A stretch of DNA of 64,000 nucleotides, from the NCBI GenBank assembly GCA_002070955.1, contig MWEK01000011.1, positions 62,001-126,000 of the forward strand. The letters are read 5' to 3'. This DNA is from Planctomycetes bacterium ADurb.Bin069. Its GTDB lineage: Bacteria; Planctomycetota; UBA8108; UBA8890; UBA8898. Below, piece after piece: positions 48,428 to 57,737 of this stretch (position 1 is the stretch's first letter; every line of letters begins with the position of its first letter). The position numbers were made by a program, and so were the translations under genes. The notes under the pieces are model-generated. The model had not been told where the DNA came from. It saw only the letters and a list, made by a program, of their open reading frames with translations, and searched no databases.

Positions 48428-50146
48428 ATGGGATCACTGATTGAAAGGCTGGACCGGCGGATCGCGGAAGCGCTCGCGGCCGTCACGGGGATTCCGGACG
48501 CCGCCGCGGCGGTGAAGCCCACCGAGGATGAGCGCTTCGGCGATTTCCAGGCCAACGGCGTCATGAGCCTCGCCAAGCGGCTCAAGCGCAATCCGCGCGA
48601 ACTGGCGCGGGAGGTGCTCGCACGCCTGGATCTCGGCGACATCTGCAGCCGGGTCGAGACCGCCGGCCCGGGCTTCATCAACCTCACCGTGAGCAGCCGC
48701 TTTCTGAGCGCGGAACTGGGCGCCTTGGCCCGCGACGCGCGCCTGGGTCTGGACGCCGCCGCCGTGCGCGAGACGATCGTCGTCGACTTCTCCTGCCCGA
48801 ACGTCGCCAAGGAGATGCACATCGGCCACATCCGCTCGACGATCATCGGCGATGCGATCTGCCGGCTGCTGGAGGCGCGCGGCCACGATGTCCGCAGGAT
48901 CAACCACATCGGCGACTGGGGCACGCAGTTCGGCATGTTGATCGAGTACCTGCGCCGCACGGATCCCGAGGCCGTGCGGGGCGGGAAGACCCTCGCCATC
49001 GGCGACCTGGAGGAGTTCTACCGCGCCGCGAAGGCGCGCTTCGACGCAGATCCGGAGTTCGCCGAAGCGGCGCGCCGCGAGGTCGTGAAGCTGCAGGCCG
49101 GCGACCCGGAGTCGGTGGCCGTATGGCGCGTCATCTGCGATGTCTCGCGCCGCAAGTTCGAGGAGAACTACGCGCTTCTCGACGTCCGCCTGGAGGAGAT
49201 GGGCGAGAGCTTCTACAACGGTTTCCTGCCCGAGATCGCGGCGGATCTCGCGGCGCGGGGCATCGCCCGGGAGAGCGACGGAGCGCTGTGCGTCTTCCTG
49301 GAGGGCTTCGGCGCGCCGTTCATGGTTCGGAAGCGCGACGGGGGCTACCTGTACGCGACGACCGACCTGGCGGCGCTCAAATACCGGGTGGAGGCCATGG
49401 GCGCGCGGCGCATCATTTACGTGACCGACGCGCGCCAAAAGGAGCATTTCCGCCAGCTCTTCGCCGCGGCGCGGCTGGCGGGCTACGCCCCGGAGGATGT
49501 CCGCCTGGAGCACGCCGCGTTCGGCTCGATTCTCGGCGCCGACGGCGCGCCGCTCAAGACGCGCGCGGGCCGGAACGTGCTCCTCAAGGATGTGATCGCC
49601 GAGGCCGTGGCCCGCGCGCGGCGGGTCGTCGCGGAGAAGAACCCCGAGCTGCCTGCCGCCGAGCAGGACGCGATCGCCCGCATTATCGGCGTGGGCGCGC
49701 TGAAGTACTTCGACCTCAGGCAGAACCCGTCCAGCGATTACGTGTTCGACTGGGACCGCATGCTGGCCCTCGACGGCGACACGGCGCCGTATCTCCAATA
49801 CGCCTATGCCCGGGTGCAATCGATCTTCAGGAAGGGCGCCGTCCGGGAGGAAGAGTACGCCGGTGTCGATCCGCTCATCGACGCCCGCGTCGAGGCGCGG
49901 CTCGGGCTCTGGCTGCTGCGTTTCGGGGAGACGGCGGCGGCCGCGGCGCGCGACTGCCGCCCCAACATCGTCGCCGGCTATCTCTACGAACTGGCCGCGC
50001 GCTTCACGGCCTTCTACGGCGAGTGCCCGGTCTTGAAGGCCGAGGAGCCGGCGCGCGCGGGCCGGCTCCTCCTGTGCCGCCTCACGGCGCGGGTGCTGGC
50101 GGCCGGGCTGCGGCTCCTCGGAATCGAGGTGAGCGAAAGGATGTAG
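48428..50146 (+). CDS. argS: Arginyl-tRNA synthetase
   Basis: The 572-residue class I synthetase has an N-terminal Add-1 domain (FGDFQANGVMSLAKRL, GPGFINLTVS), the HIGH motif in MHIGHIRSTIIGD, GDWGTQFGMLIEYLR, the ATTDLAALKYR block, LKTRAGRNVLLKD in the place of KMSKS (as is usual in ArgRS) and a C-terminal DALR anticodon-binding domain (YARVQSIFR, LYELAARFTAFYGECPVL). It charges tRNA-Arg and, unusually for synthetases, needs the tRNA to activate arginine. Length and order are normal. ATG 48428 follows GCGAGG. Confidence 0.96.
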   Translation: MGSLIERLDRRIAEALAAVTGIPDAAAAVKPTEDERFGDFQANGVMSLAKRLKRNPRELAREVLARLDLGDICSRVETAGPGFINLTVSSRFLSAELGALARDARLGLDAAAVRETIVVDFSCPNVAKEMHIGHIRSTIIGDAICRLLEARGHDVRRINHIGDWGTQFGMLIEYLRRTDPEAVRGGKTLAIGDLEEFYRAAKARFDADPEFAEAARREVVKLQAGDPESVAVWRVICDVSRRKFEENYALLDVRLEEMGESFYNGFLPEIAADLAARGIARESDGALCVFLEGFGAPFMVRKRDGGYLYATTDLAALKYRVEAMGARRIIYVTDARQKEHFRQLFAAARLAGYAPEDVRLEHAAFGSILGADGAPLKTRAGRNVLLKDVIAEAVARARRVVAEKNPELPAAEQDAIARIIGVGALKYFDLRQNPSSDYVFDWDRMLALDGDTAPYLQYAYARVQSIFRKGAVREEEYAGVDPLIDARVEARLGLWLLRFGETAAAAARDCRPNIVAGYLYELAARFTAFYGECPVLKAEEPARAGRLLLCRLTARVLAAGLRLLGIEVSERM

Positions 50147-50157
50147 CCGGGCCTTGG

Positions 50158-50186
50158 TTGGCGCCGCCCGGAACGAGGTTTATGAT
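50158..50186 (+). promoter_or_regulatory. Putative promoter of the CotH-like gene
   Basis: TTGGCG (50158-50163), a 17-bp spacer and TATGAT (50181-50186), directly downstream of argS and about 45 bp before ATG 50234. Confidence 0.55.
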
Positions 50187-50233
50187 AGATGCAGCAGGTC
50201 GCCGTCCGAGGAACGGCGCGAGGAGAACGGTGC

Positions 50234-53200
50234 ATGTGGCTTTTGAGCGTTCTGGCGGCTGCGTGCCTTTTGGGAGGGCCGCGCGATGTCGTCTTCAACG
50301 AGATCATGTACCGTCCGCCGGAACACAACTACCAGGACGAGTACATCGAGCTTTTCAACCGCGGCGCGGATGATGTCGCCATCGCCGGCTGGCGTTTCAA
50401 CGCCGGCGTCCAGTACGAGTTTCCCCCGGGAGCCGTGCTGCGCGGCGGGGAATACCTCGTGGTCTGCGGCGACGCGGCGTACCTCGGGCCCAAGCTCGGC
50501 CTGCGCGCCGGGGATGGGGTTCTTTTCGGGAATTGGGAGGGGCACCTCAGCAACAGCGGAGAGCGCATCCGGCTCGTCGATGCGGGAGGCGCGACGATCG
50601 CGAGCCTGCGGTACGGAGACCGGCCGCCGTTTCCCACCGCGGCGGACGGCGAGGGCTCGTCCCTGGAGCGGATTGCGCCGGATGCCGACGGCGAAGCGCC
50701 GGAGAACTGGGCGGCCTCGGCGCGCGAGACCGTTTGGCGCGAGCTGCGCGTGCGGGCGGCGGCGGCCGAGGGGGCGACGCGCCTGAGTTTCTTTTTTCCC
50801 GGGCGCGGCAACGCGCTCATCGATGCCGTCGAAGTCAGGGAGGCGGGCGGAGGGGGGAACTTGCTCGCGAACGGCGATTTCGAGGGCAACGTTGACGGGT
50901 GGAACGTCGCGGGCGTGTACCGCGCGTCGCGGTCCACCGCCGCCGCCTACACGGGAAAAGCATGTCTCAATGTGCGGACTTCGGCGACGCCCGCCGCCGG
51001 CGACTGCGTCTACGCGGAGCTCGCGGGGCTGGTCGAGGCCGGGAAGACCTACGACTTGCGCTGCTTCTGCCGCGTGCCGGCGTCGGCCGCCGCGGCCTAC
51101 AGCCGCCTCTTTTGCTGCGATTTTCTCGGGGCCGAAAGCCGGATCTTCCTGGGCAACGGCAGCCCCGGCGTCAGGAACGACTCCTATCAGGGCGGAGGCG
51201 TGCCGCCCGCGTTCGTGCTGCAGGACCCGGCGCGCGCGCATCTGGGCGCGCCCTACGATTGGTATGCCGCGCACGCGCCGTTCATCCCGACGAGCGCCGA
51301 TGCCGTCAGGATCACCTGCATGGTGACCGGCGACGAAGGGGTCGCCGATGTGACGCTCTTCCTCGACACGGGGAGCGGCGAGGTCGAACTCCCCATGTAC
51401 GATGACGGGGTTCACGGCGACGGCCTCTTCGCGGGCGACGGCGTCTACGGCTCCGACTTGATCCCGCCCCTGCCCCAGCGCCGGATCGTTCGCTACCGGT
51501 TGCGCGCCCGCGACGACGCGGGGCGCGAGCGGTGGGCGCCGCCCGCGCTCGAGCCGACGCCGGCCTACGCCTACATGGTGAGCGACGGTCTCCCGGCCTC
51601 GAGCCTTCCGGTCTATCAGGCGTTCATCAGCGCCGCGTCGCTCCAGGCGCTCGCTCAGCCCACGCGCACCTACTACCCGGCGACGCTGGTGTACGACGGG
51701 GTCGTTTACGACCAGGTCCTCCTTCGGAATCGCGGGCACACGAGCATCGGCAACCCGAAGAAGCATTGGCACTTCAAGTTCAACCGCGACCGGCGCTTCC
51801 GCGCCTTCGGGGAGCTCAGGCAGCACATCAACCTGAATTCGATGTGGGGCACGAAGGACTACATCAGGGAAGCGCTCGCGTACCCCGTCTTCGGCGATAT
51901 CCGCGCCCTGCCCTGCGATCCCTCCGCGCCCGGCTGCTTTGCGGTCGGCCCCACCTGCTACACCGAGCACGTGCGCATGGAGGTCAACGGCGCCTTCTGG
52001 GCCATGTTCATGCACATGGAGCATCCCGACGGCGCGTACGCGGCGCGCAACGGGCTGCACCCGGACACGGAGATCTGGAAGGCGTACCTGTCCAGCGAGG
52101 ATCTCGGCGTCAACCCGCAGTCCTACACGGGCACCAGCGGCTGCCACTGCAACTACATCAAGAAGATGAATCCCGAGCTGGGGTTCGGCGCCCTGGCCGA
52201 CTTCCTGCACGGCGCCAACGCGCGGCTCGGCCAGGCGCACCCCGACATCGTCAGGTACGTCGACGCCCGCATGGATGTGCCGGACTTCGTCAACTACCTG
52301 GCGGGCACGGCGCTCATCTGCAATGCCGACCACGCCGCCAAGAATTACCTGCTGGTGCGATTCGGCGACACGGGCCGCTTCAGCATGGCCCCGTGGGACC
52401 TGGATCTGGTGTTCGGGCGCAACTACGAACTCGGGGGAGGCGTGTACAACGACACGATCCGCTGGGACAACCACGCCTTCATTGCCACTCAAAGCCACCC
52501 GAAGAACGATGGGCCCTGGAACCGCGTCATCACCCAATTCCTGAATCAGCCCAAGTACGCGGAGATGTACTACGCGCGCCTCAATGAACTGCTCGACGCG
52601 TACTTCACCACCGGCGTCTTCTACCCCCGCATCGAGGCCCTCAGGGAGAAAATCCAGGCGACGGCCGTCCTCGACCGGGCCAAGTGGGGCGCTTACGGCG
52701 ACCGGATCTCCTGGGGGGCGAAGATCGATGAGATCAAAACCTGGCTGCCGCGCCGGCGGGACTATCTAAAGACGTACTTCGCCGTCGCGCCGTGCGGCGA
52801 TCCGGTCGCGACGGTGAGCGACGACGGCGCCGAGCTTCACGTCGCTTGGAAGAATCGCGGCACGTATCCGGAGATCAGGGTGTTCGTCGACGGCCTCCAG
52901 GTCAAGCGCCTGGTGGCGAACGAGACGAGCACGACGGTCACCGGCGCCGCGATCGCCGGCTTGTCCGGGCCCCACGAGGTGACGGTGCAGGCCTGGTACC
53001 GTTATCGCGGCTGGAGCATGTTGCCCGACAATCCGGCGCCGGTTCCCGGCGCGCCGACCGTCACGGCGGAGTTTCCGCGCGTGGCGGCGCCGTCGGACCT
53101 GACGTGCGCGTGGGAGTCGGCGCCGGCGGGAGATACGCGCGCCCCGGCCGTGCGTCTCGCTTGGCGCAACCGCATTGTCGCCGAGCGCATCGAGATTGTG

Positions 53201-53881
53201 CTGATCAGGGAGGGAAGCGAGGAGGTGGCGGCGGCGGCGCCCGGGGATGCGCGGGAGTTTGTGCTTGTGCTCCCCGACGCGGCGCCGGAGACGCCGTACA
53301 CCCTCGGCGTGCGCGCGGCCGCGGGCGGGGAGGTCTCGGCGGCGGCGGTCTGCAGCGTTCAGTTTTCCCTGCCGGCGCCCGCCGACATGCTCTGCGTGCC
53401 GATGGGCGATGGCGGGGTGGTCATCGTGTGGACCGCGACGGCCGGCATGGATGCCTACGCGTTTTCCGCCGACGGCCGCGAAGTGGGACGCGTGGACGGG
53501 AATGAATCGCAGTTCGTGGGCGCGGAGATTCCCTGCGGCGCGGTGATCTCGGCGCGCGGCCTGTGGGCGGGATTCGAGTCCGCGCCGGCTCAGTGCGCCA
53601 TGCCGCCGTGCGTCGCCTTCATCCGGGGCGATGCCGATGCCGACGGCCGGCTGCAACTCGGCGATGCCGCCTGCATCCTGGAGTACCTCTTCGCCTCGGG
53701 CGCGACGCCCGCGTGCCTCGCGGCGTTCGATGCGAACGCCGACGGGCGCCTGAGCGTGAGCGACGCGATCACGATCTTGCGGGCGCTTTTCGGCGGGGGC
53801 GCGATCCCGGCGCCGCACCCGGACTGCGGCGCGCCGCCGACGGCGCTGCCGTGCGCCTACTTCGCGCCGTGCGCCGGTTGA
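50234..53881 (+). CDS. Secreted LTD / CotH-kinase-like / dockerin-like protein
   Basis: The 1215-residue protein starts at ATG 50234 (AGGAGA seven bases upstream). It has a signal peptide (MWLLSVLAAACLLGG), a lamin-tail domain at about 15-140 (VVFNEIMYRPPEHNYQDEYI), a carbohydrate-binding-like segment at about 200-320, a PMYDDGVHGDGLFAGDGVYG module near 395, and a CotH-type domain at about 460-820 (RNRGHTSIGNPKKHWHFKFN; HINLNSMWGTKDYIREALAY; ADHAAKNYLLVRFGD; MAPWDLDLVFGRNYELGGG). CotH proteins are atypical kinases of spore coats; exported homologues are common in Planctomycetes. FN3-like domains and two dockerin-like EF-hands (GDADADGRLQLGDAACILEY; DANADGRLSVSDAITIL) end the chain. The gene overlaps the next one tail to tail by 25 bp. 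Confidence 0.85.
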   Translation: MWLLSVLAAACLLGGPRDVVFNEIMYRPPEHNYQDEYIELFNRGADDVAIAGWRFNAGVQYEFPPGAVLRGGEYLVVCGDAAYLGPKLGLRAGDGVLFGNWEGHLSNSGERIRLVDAGGATIASLRYGDRPPFPTAADGEGSSLERIAPDADGEAPENWAASARETVWRELRVRAAAAEGATRLSFFFPGRGNALIDAVEVREAGGGGNLLANGDFEGNVDGWNVAGVYRASRSTAAAYTGKACLNVRTSATPAAGDCVYAELAGLVEAGKTYDLRCFCRVPASAAAAYSRLFCCDFLGAESRIFLGNGSPGVRNDSYQGGGVPPAFVLQDPARAHLGAPYDWYAAHAPFIPTSADAVRITCMVTGDEGVADVTLFLDTGSGEVELPMYDDGVHGDGLFAGDGVYGSDLIPPLPQRRIVRYRLRARDDAGRERWAPPALEPTPAYAYMVSDGLPASSLPVYQAFISAASLQALAQPTRTYYPATLVYDGVVYDQVLLRNRGHTSIGNPKKHWHFKFNRDRRFRAFGELRQHINLNSMWGTKDYIREALAYPVFGDIRALPCDPSAPGCFAVGPTCYTEHVRMEVNGAFWAMFMHMEHPDGAYAARNGLHPDTEIWKAYLSSEDLGVNPQSYTGTSGCHCNYIKKMNPELGFGALADFLHGANARLGQAHPDIVRYVDARMDVPDFVNYLAGTALICNADHAAKNYLLVRFGDTGRFSMAPWDLDLVFGRNYELGGGVYNDTIRWDNHAFIATQSHPKNDGPWNRVITQFLNQPKYAEMYYARLNELLDAYFTTGVFYPRIEALREKIQATAVLDRAKWGAYGDRISWGAKIDEIKTWLPRRRDYLKTYFAVAPCGDPVATVSDDGAELHVAWKNRGTYPEIRVFVDGLQVKRLVANETSTTVTGAAIAGLSGPHEVTVQAWYRYRGWSMLPDNPAPVPGAPTVTAEFPRVAAPSDLTCAWESAPAGDTRAPAVRLAWRNRIVAERIEIVLIREGSEEVAAAAPGDAREFVLVLPDAAPETPYTLGVRAAAGGEVSAAAVCSVQFSLPAPADMLCVPMGDGGVVIVWTATAGMDAYAFSADGREVGRVDGNESQFVGAEIPCGAVISARGLWAGFESAPAQCAMPPCVAFIRGDADADGRLQLGDAACILEYLFASGATPACLAAFDANADGRLSVSDAITILRALFGGGAIPAPHPDCGAPPTALPCAYFAPCAG

Positions 53882-54264
53882 GCGGGCGGGTCGCTTCCGA
53901 GCTGGATCCTCAGGCGCACGTGCGGCGGGGCGGCCGTGAAGGGCGCCTCGTGCACCGCGTATCCCTGCGCCCGGCACACGATGGTGTATTCGCCCTTGGG
54001 CACCGAGAAGGCGAAGGAACCGCTCTCGCGGCGGCGAACCGTCTCGCGCCTGATGGTCGTCTTCCTGTCGGGAGAGAGGACGGCGAGCTCGAAAGACGCG
54101 ATCGGCGTTCCGTTCGGCGCCGCCACGATGCCGGTGACCTCGCACGTGGAGTCCTCGTCGGCCGGCAGGTCCCCCCGCCCGAGGAACAGACCCGCGAGGG
54201 CGACCACGGCCGCCGCGCCGAGAATCCAGATCAGCACGCGCTGGCTGTACTTCGGTTCATCCAT
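53857..54264 (-). CDS. Membrane-anchored carboxypeptidase-regulatory-like small protein
   Basis: The 135-residue protein starts at ATG 54264 (GGAGCG upstream). A single N-terminal membrane helix (VLIWILGAAAVVALAGLFLG) anchors a small beta-sandwich of the carboxypeptidase-regulatory/CarboxypepD_reg type (STCEVTGIVAAPNGTPIASF, ETVRRRESGSFAFSVPKGEY, YTIVCRAQGYAVHEAPF). Such domains act in the periplasm or at the surface as structural pieces. Its 3' end overlaps the CotH-like gene by 25 bp on the opposite strand. Role unknown. Confidence 0.75.
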   Translation of the reverse strand: MDEPKYSQRVLIWILGAAAVVALAGLFLGRGDLPADEDSTCEVTGIVAAPNGTPIASFELAVLSPDRKTTIRRETVRRRESGSFAFSVPKGEYTIVCRAQGYAVHEAPFTAAPPHVRLRIQLGSDPPAQPAHGAK

Positions 54265-54304
54265 CCGGCGCTCCTCCTCGAGGGAAGCGGCGCTGGGCCC
54301 CGGC

Positions 54305-55063
54305 TCACTTCGATTCCTTGAAGGCGGTGATCACGAAGCCGCCGCTCTTCTGGTCCTTTTCGATCTCGATGAGTCCCTGCTCGCGCATGTCGGCGATGAG
54401 TTGGGAGAACGAGCCGTAGCCGTAGTACCCCTCGTCGAAGTCCGGGTGTTTGCGCTTGATGGTCTGCTTGACCATCGAGGCCCAGATCACATCCTTGGAC
54501 TCGCGCACCAGGGCATCGATGGCGTCCATGATGCGCTGGAACGCCTCGGCCTTCTTGGCGGGGAGCTTGGCGTCGATCTTCGCGCGCTTCTGCTTGAGGC
54601 GCACGATGTCCTCGTAGAAGATGAACTCGTCGCAGTTCTCCACGAAGAGCGGGCTGGTCGAGTTCTTGACGCCGAGGCCGATGACGGTCTTGTCGTTCTC
54701 CCTGAGCTTGGCGACCAGCGGGGTGAAATCGCTGTCGCCGCTGGCGATCACGAAGAGGTTGACATGCTCCTTGGAGTAGCACAGGTCCATGGCGTCGACG
54801 ACCATGCGGATGTCGGCGCTGTTCTTGCCGCTGTAGCGGCGCTTGGGCACGTAGATCAGCTCCATGCCGGCCTCGTGCAGCGGCCGCTTGTAGTCCGTGT
54901 AGCTCTCCCAGTCGGCATAGGCGCGCTTCACCACGATGCGGCCCTTCTCGACGAGGCGCTGGAAAATGGGCCCGATCTCGAAAGAGGGGTAGCGCGCTTC
55001 CTTGACGCCCAGGGCGATGTTCTCGAAATCGAAGTAGACCGCGAGCCTGCTTTCGTCCGACAT
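54305..55063 (-). CDS. NYN-domain nuclease-like protein with OST-HTH/LOTUS-like C-terminus
   Basis: The 252-residue protein starts at ATG 55063 (GAGGA upstream). The N-terminal NYN/PIN-like domain has LAVYFDFENIALGVKEARY, KNSADIRMVVDAMDL and FVIASGDSDFTPLVAKLREN, the three acidic clusters of the family's metal-dependent active site (Asp12-like, Asp in ADIRM, SGDSDF). The C-terminal part (about 165-245) is an OST-HTH/LOTUS-like winged helix (MDAIDALVRESKDVIWASMV, YYGYGSFSQLIADMREQGLI), an RNA-binding module. The combination is typical of bacterial relatives of eukaryotic meiosis and RNA-decay NYN-LOTUS proteins, and predicts RNA processing. It is 19 bp after the squalene/phytoene synthase gene, same strand. 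Confidence 0.88.
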   Translation of the reverse strand: MSDESRLAVYFDFENIALGVKEARYPSFEIGPIFQRLVEKGRIVVKRAYADWESYTDYKRPLHEAGMELIYVPKRRYSGKNSADIRMVVDAMDLCYSKEHVNLFVIASGDSDFTPLVAKLRENDKTVIGLGVKNSTSPLFVENCDEFIFYEDIVRLKQKRAKIDAKLPAKKAEAFQRIMDAIDALVRESKDVIWASMVKQTIKRKHPDFDEGYYGYGSFSQLIADMREQGLIEIEKDQKSGGFVITAFKESK

Positions 55064-55082
55064 TCAATCCTCTTGTGAAGTC

Positions 55083-56009
55083 CTATTCACGCGGAAACCT
55101 CTTTTCACTGTCGCTGTTATCGCACACGCCCGGGGCCGGCGCAAGCCGTCCGGGCCCGGTCAGTCTCGCCCGGAGCATCAGGAGCAGCTTGCGCCACGCT
55201 GGGATCCGGAAGCGCCGCTCGAGCACCGCGAAGCCCCCGCGCTCCATGGCATCGAGGAGCGCGCCGTAGATCGCCGCCAGCGCGCGCGGGCAGGCGGCGG
55301 CGTCCGGCGCCAGCAGCGGCCACAGCCTGTTCGCATACTCGAAGTAGCGCCGCGCCCGGCCGGCCTCCAAGGCGAGCAATCGCCGCAGCTCCGCGCCGGT
55401 CTTATCGGCTCCTAGCGCCGTTTCCCGGACGCCGGCGCGGGCCAGATCCTCGGCGGGGAGGTACACGCGGCCCCGGCGGAAGTCCTCCTTCACATCCCGG
55501 ATGATGTTCGTGAGCTGCATGGCGTAGCCCAGCGCGATCGCGTAGGCGCGCGCCTGGGAACCCTTGTACCCGAAGATCTCGATGCTGGCCAGGCCCACGG
55601 CCGAGGCGACGCCGAAGAGATAGCGTTGGAGCGCCCGGAAGGATGCGTACCTGGAGACGGACAGATCCATGAGCACGCCGTCGATGATCCATTCCAGGTG
55701 GCGCGGCGAGATCGGATAGCGGCGCACGGCGTCCGCCAGGGCGAGGGAGACCATGCGGTCCGTCTCGGAGACGGCGCCCGCGCCCCGCGCGATGCGCGTG
55801 AACCGCGCGCGAATCTCCTCGGCGGAAGGGCGCGTGCCGTCCTCCGCATCGACCGCATCGTCCAGCAGGCGGCAGAAGGCGTAGAGCGCGTGCACGGCGC
55901 GGCGCTTTTCGGCGGGCAGCGCCATGAAGCCCCAGTGGAAGTTGCGCGCTTGGCGCTTGACGAGCCGGGCCGTGAAATCGAGCGCCCCGGCGAGGTCGGT
56001 GTCGGTCAT
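55083..56009 (-). CDS. Squalene/phytoene synthase family protein
   Basis: The 308-residue protein has the two prenyl-diphosphate-binding Asp motifs: FCRLLDDAVDAEDGTR and NIIRDVKEDFRRGRVYLPAE, plus RQARNFHWGFMALPAEKRRA, SRYASFRALQRYLFG and GYAMQLTNII. It condenses two prenyl diphosphates (farnesyl for squalene, geranylgeranyl for phytoene). The HpnC/HpnD or CrtB subfamily cannot be decided here. No desaturase, hopene cyclase or HpnE gene is near. ATG 56009 is the family start. A minus-strand TACAAT box lies at 56082-56087, opposite the Mla promoter. Confidence 0.9.
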   Translation of the reverse strand: MTDTDLAGALDFTARLVKRQARNFHWGFMALPAEKRRAVHALYAFCRLLDDAVDAEDGTRPSAEEIRARFTRIARGAGAVSETDRMVSLALADAVRRYPISPRHLEWIIDGVLMDLSVSRYASFRALQRYLFGVASAVGLASIEIFGYKGSQARAYAIALGYAMQLTNIIRDVKEDFRRGRVYLPAEDLARAGVRETALGADKTGAELRRLLALEAGRARRYFEYANRLWPLLAPDAAACPRALAAIYGALLDAMERGGFAVLERRFRIPAWRKLLLMLRARLTGPGRLAPAPGVCDNSDSEKRFPRE

Positions 56010-56142
56010 AGAGCACGTGCGGGCTCTGCCCGCGCCTTCGGGTCCGGCGGCGCGCCGCGGCCGCCGCGGCGCGCCGAGCCGATTGTAGCAGATCCCGTCC
56101 CCGCCGCGAGGAGCGCCGCCGCGAGCCCCCCCCCTTTTCTCT

Positions 56143-56170
56143 TTGGCCCGGGCCGCGGGCGGCCGATAAT
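56143..56170 (+). promoter_or_regulatory. Putative promoter of the Mla operon
   Basis: TTGGCC (56143-56148), a 16-bp spacer and GATAAT (56165-56170), about 50 bp upstream of the first ATG at 56221. Confidence 0.5.
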
Positions 56171-56220
56171 ACGGATGCCTCCGCCGGTGCCGGCGGAGCA
56201 GGCGCGACGGAGAAAAGGCG

Positions 56221-56991
56221 ATGTTCACACGGTGCGCCGCCGCGGCGCGCGACGCCGGTCTCGCTTTCGGCGGCTTCGGCATGTTCACATGGCGGAGCTT
56301 GAGGACCTGCGTGCGCACACCGCCCAAACTGAGACACGTCCTCGTCCAGATGGACCGCATCGGCGTCGATTCGCTGACGATCGTCAACGTGTGCGCCATC
56401 TTCATCGGCATCGTCATGACGCTCCAGACGGCGCTGGAACTGGTGCGGTTCGGCGCGCACCTGTACATCAGCCGCATCGTCGGGCTCGCGTTCCTGCGCG
56501 AACTCGGGCCGGTGTTCACCGCCCTCATGATTTCCGGCCGGGTGGGAAGCGGCATCGCCGCGGAGCTCGGCTCCATGCAGGTGACCGAGCAGGTCGACGC
56601 GCTCCGCGCCATGGGCGCCGACCCCTTCAAGCACCTGGTCGCGCCGCGGCTCATCGCCACGGCGGTGATGGTGCCCGTGCTGACGCTGCTGGCGGACCTG
56701 CTCGGCATTGCGGCGGGCATGGTCACGGCGTACGTGGCGCTCGGCATCGGTCCGGCCCAATACATGGCGGGGTGCCTGGAGTCGATGGTGGCCCTAGACA
56801 TCGCGTCCGGGCTGGCCAAGAGCGTTCTTTTCGGCGGCCTCATCGGTCTCATCGCGACGTACATCGGGCTGTCGACGGAGCGCGCCACCGAGGCCGTGGG
56901 GCGTTCGACGACCAAGGCGATGGTCGCCTGCGCCTACGCGATTCTGGTGGGGGATTTCCTCCTCACCAAGACGTTTTTCCTGCTGGTGTGA
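56221..56991 (+). CDS. mlaE: MlaE-like ABC transporter permease
   Basis: The 256-residue protein has the MlaE/YrbE family helices and motif: MDRIGVDSLTIVNVCAIFIG, FLRELGPVFTALMISGRVGS and AELGSMQVTEQVDALRAMG, with five or six membrane segments. MlaE is the inner-membrane core of the system that moves phospholipid between inner and outer membranes. It is followed 5 bp later by the ATPase and then the MCE protein, the usual order. Confidence 0.92.
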   Translation: MFTRCAAAARDAGLAFGGFGMFTWRSLRTCVRTPPKLRHVLVQMDRIGVDSLTIVNVCAIFIGIVMTLQTALELVRFGAHLYISRIVGLAFLRELGPVFTALMISGRVGSGIAAELGSMQVTEQVDALRAMGADPFKHLVAPRLIATAVMVPVLTLLADLLGIAAGMVTAYVALGIGPAQYMAGCLESMVALDIASGLAKSVLFGGLIGLIATYIGLSTERATEAVGRSTTKAMVACAYAILVGDFLLTKTFFLLV

Positions 56992-56996
56992 AGGGC

Positions 56997-57737
56997 ATGG
57001 ATGGATTCCGGTTCGTCGCGGTTCACAAGTCCTTCGGGAGCAACCGCGTGCTGCGGGGAATTGACCTGGAAGCGGCGCGGGGCGAGCGCGTGGTGATCAT
57101 CGGCGGCAGCGGGAGCGGGAAGAGCGTCATGTTGAAGCTCATAACCGGGCTGCTGGCGCCGGACCGCGGCCGCGTGTTCGTGCTGGACAAGGAAGTCTCG
57201 GCCATGCGCGAGGAGGACCTGGTGCCCGTCAGGCGCCGGGTCGGCATGCTGTTCCAGGCCGGCGCGCTCTTCGACTCCCTCTCGGTGTTCGAGAACGTCG
57301 CGTTTCCTCTCCGCGAGCAGGGCGGGCGCTCGGAAGCCGAGATCCGGGCCGCCGTGGAGGAGAAGCTCCGCGACGTGAGCCTGGAGGGTATCGGGGATCG
57401 GGCGCCGTCGGAGCTCTCGGGAGGCATGCGCAAGCGCGTGGCGCTCGCTCGCACCATCGCCATGAACCCCGATATAATCCTGTACGATGAACCGACCACG
57501 GGCCTGGATCCCGCCAACGCCAAGCGCATCAGCCTGCTTATCAGGAATTTGCACGAAAAGTTCCGCCCGACGACGTGCGTCGTGACGCACGACATGGAGT
57601 GCGCGCGCATCGTGGGCGGCCGGTTCGCGTTCCTGTCCGGCGGCGGCATCCTGGTGGACGGCCCGCTGGAGGATATCGAGAAGTACGAAGCCGAGGAATT
57701 GCGGGCGTTCCTGGGCGTGGGGGGAGGTCTGGAATGA
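56997..57737 (+). CDS. mlaF: MlaF-like ABC transporter ATPase
   Basis: The 246-residue ATPase has Walker A IIGGSGSGKSVMLKLITGLL, the MlaF-type Q-loop GMLFQAGALFDSLSVFENVA, signature APSELSGGMRKRVALARTIA, Walker B DIILYDEPTTGLDPANAKR and switch VVTHDMECARIV. The FQAGALFDSLSV stretch is diagnostic of Mla/TGD-type ATPases. It powers lipid transfer with MlaE. ATG 56997 follows GAAGGG. The stop overlaps the MlaD start as ATGA. Confidence 0.94.
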   Translation: MDGFRFVAVHKSFGSNRVLRGIDLEAARGERVVIIGGSGSGKSVMLKLITGLLAPDRGRVFVLDKEVSAMREEDLVPVRRRVGMLFQAGALFDSLSVFENVAFPLREQGGRSEAEIRAAVEEKLRDVSLEGIGDRAPSELSGGMRKRVALARTIAMNPDIILYDEPTTGLDPANAKRISLLIRNLHEKFRPTTCVVTHDMECARIVGGRFAFLSGGGILVDGPLEDIEKYEAEELRAFLGVGGGLE

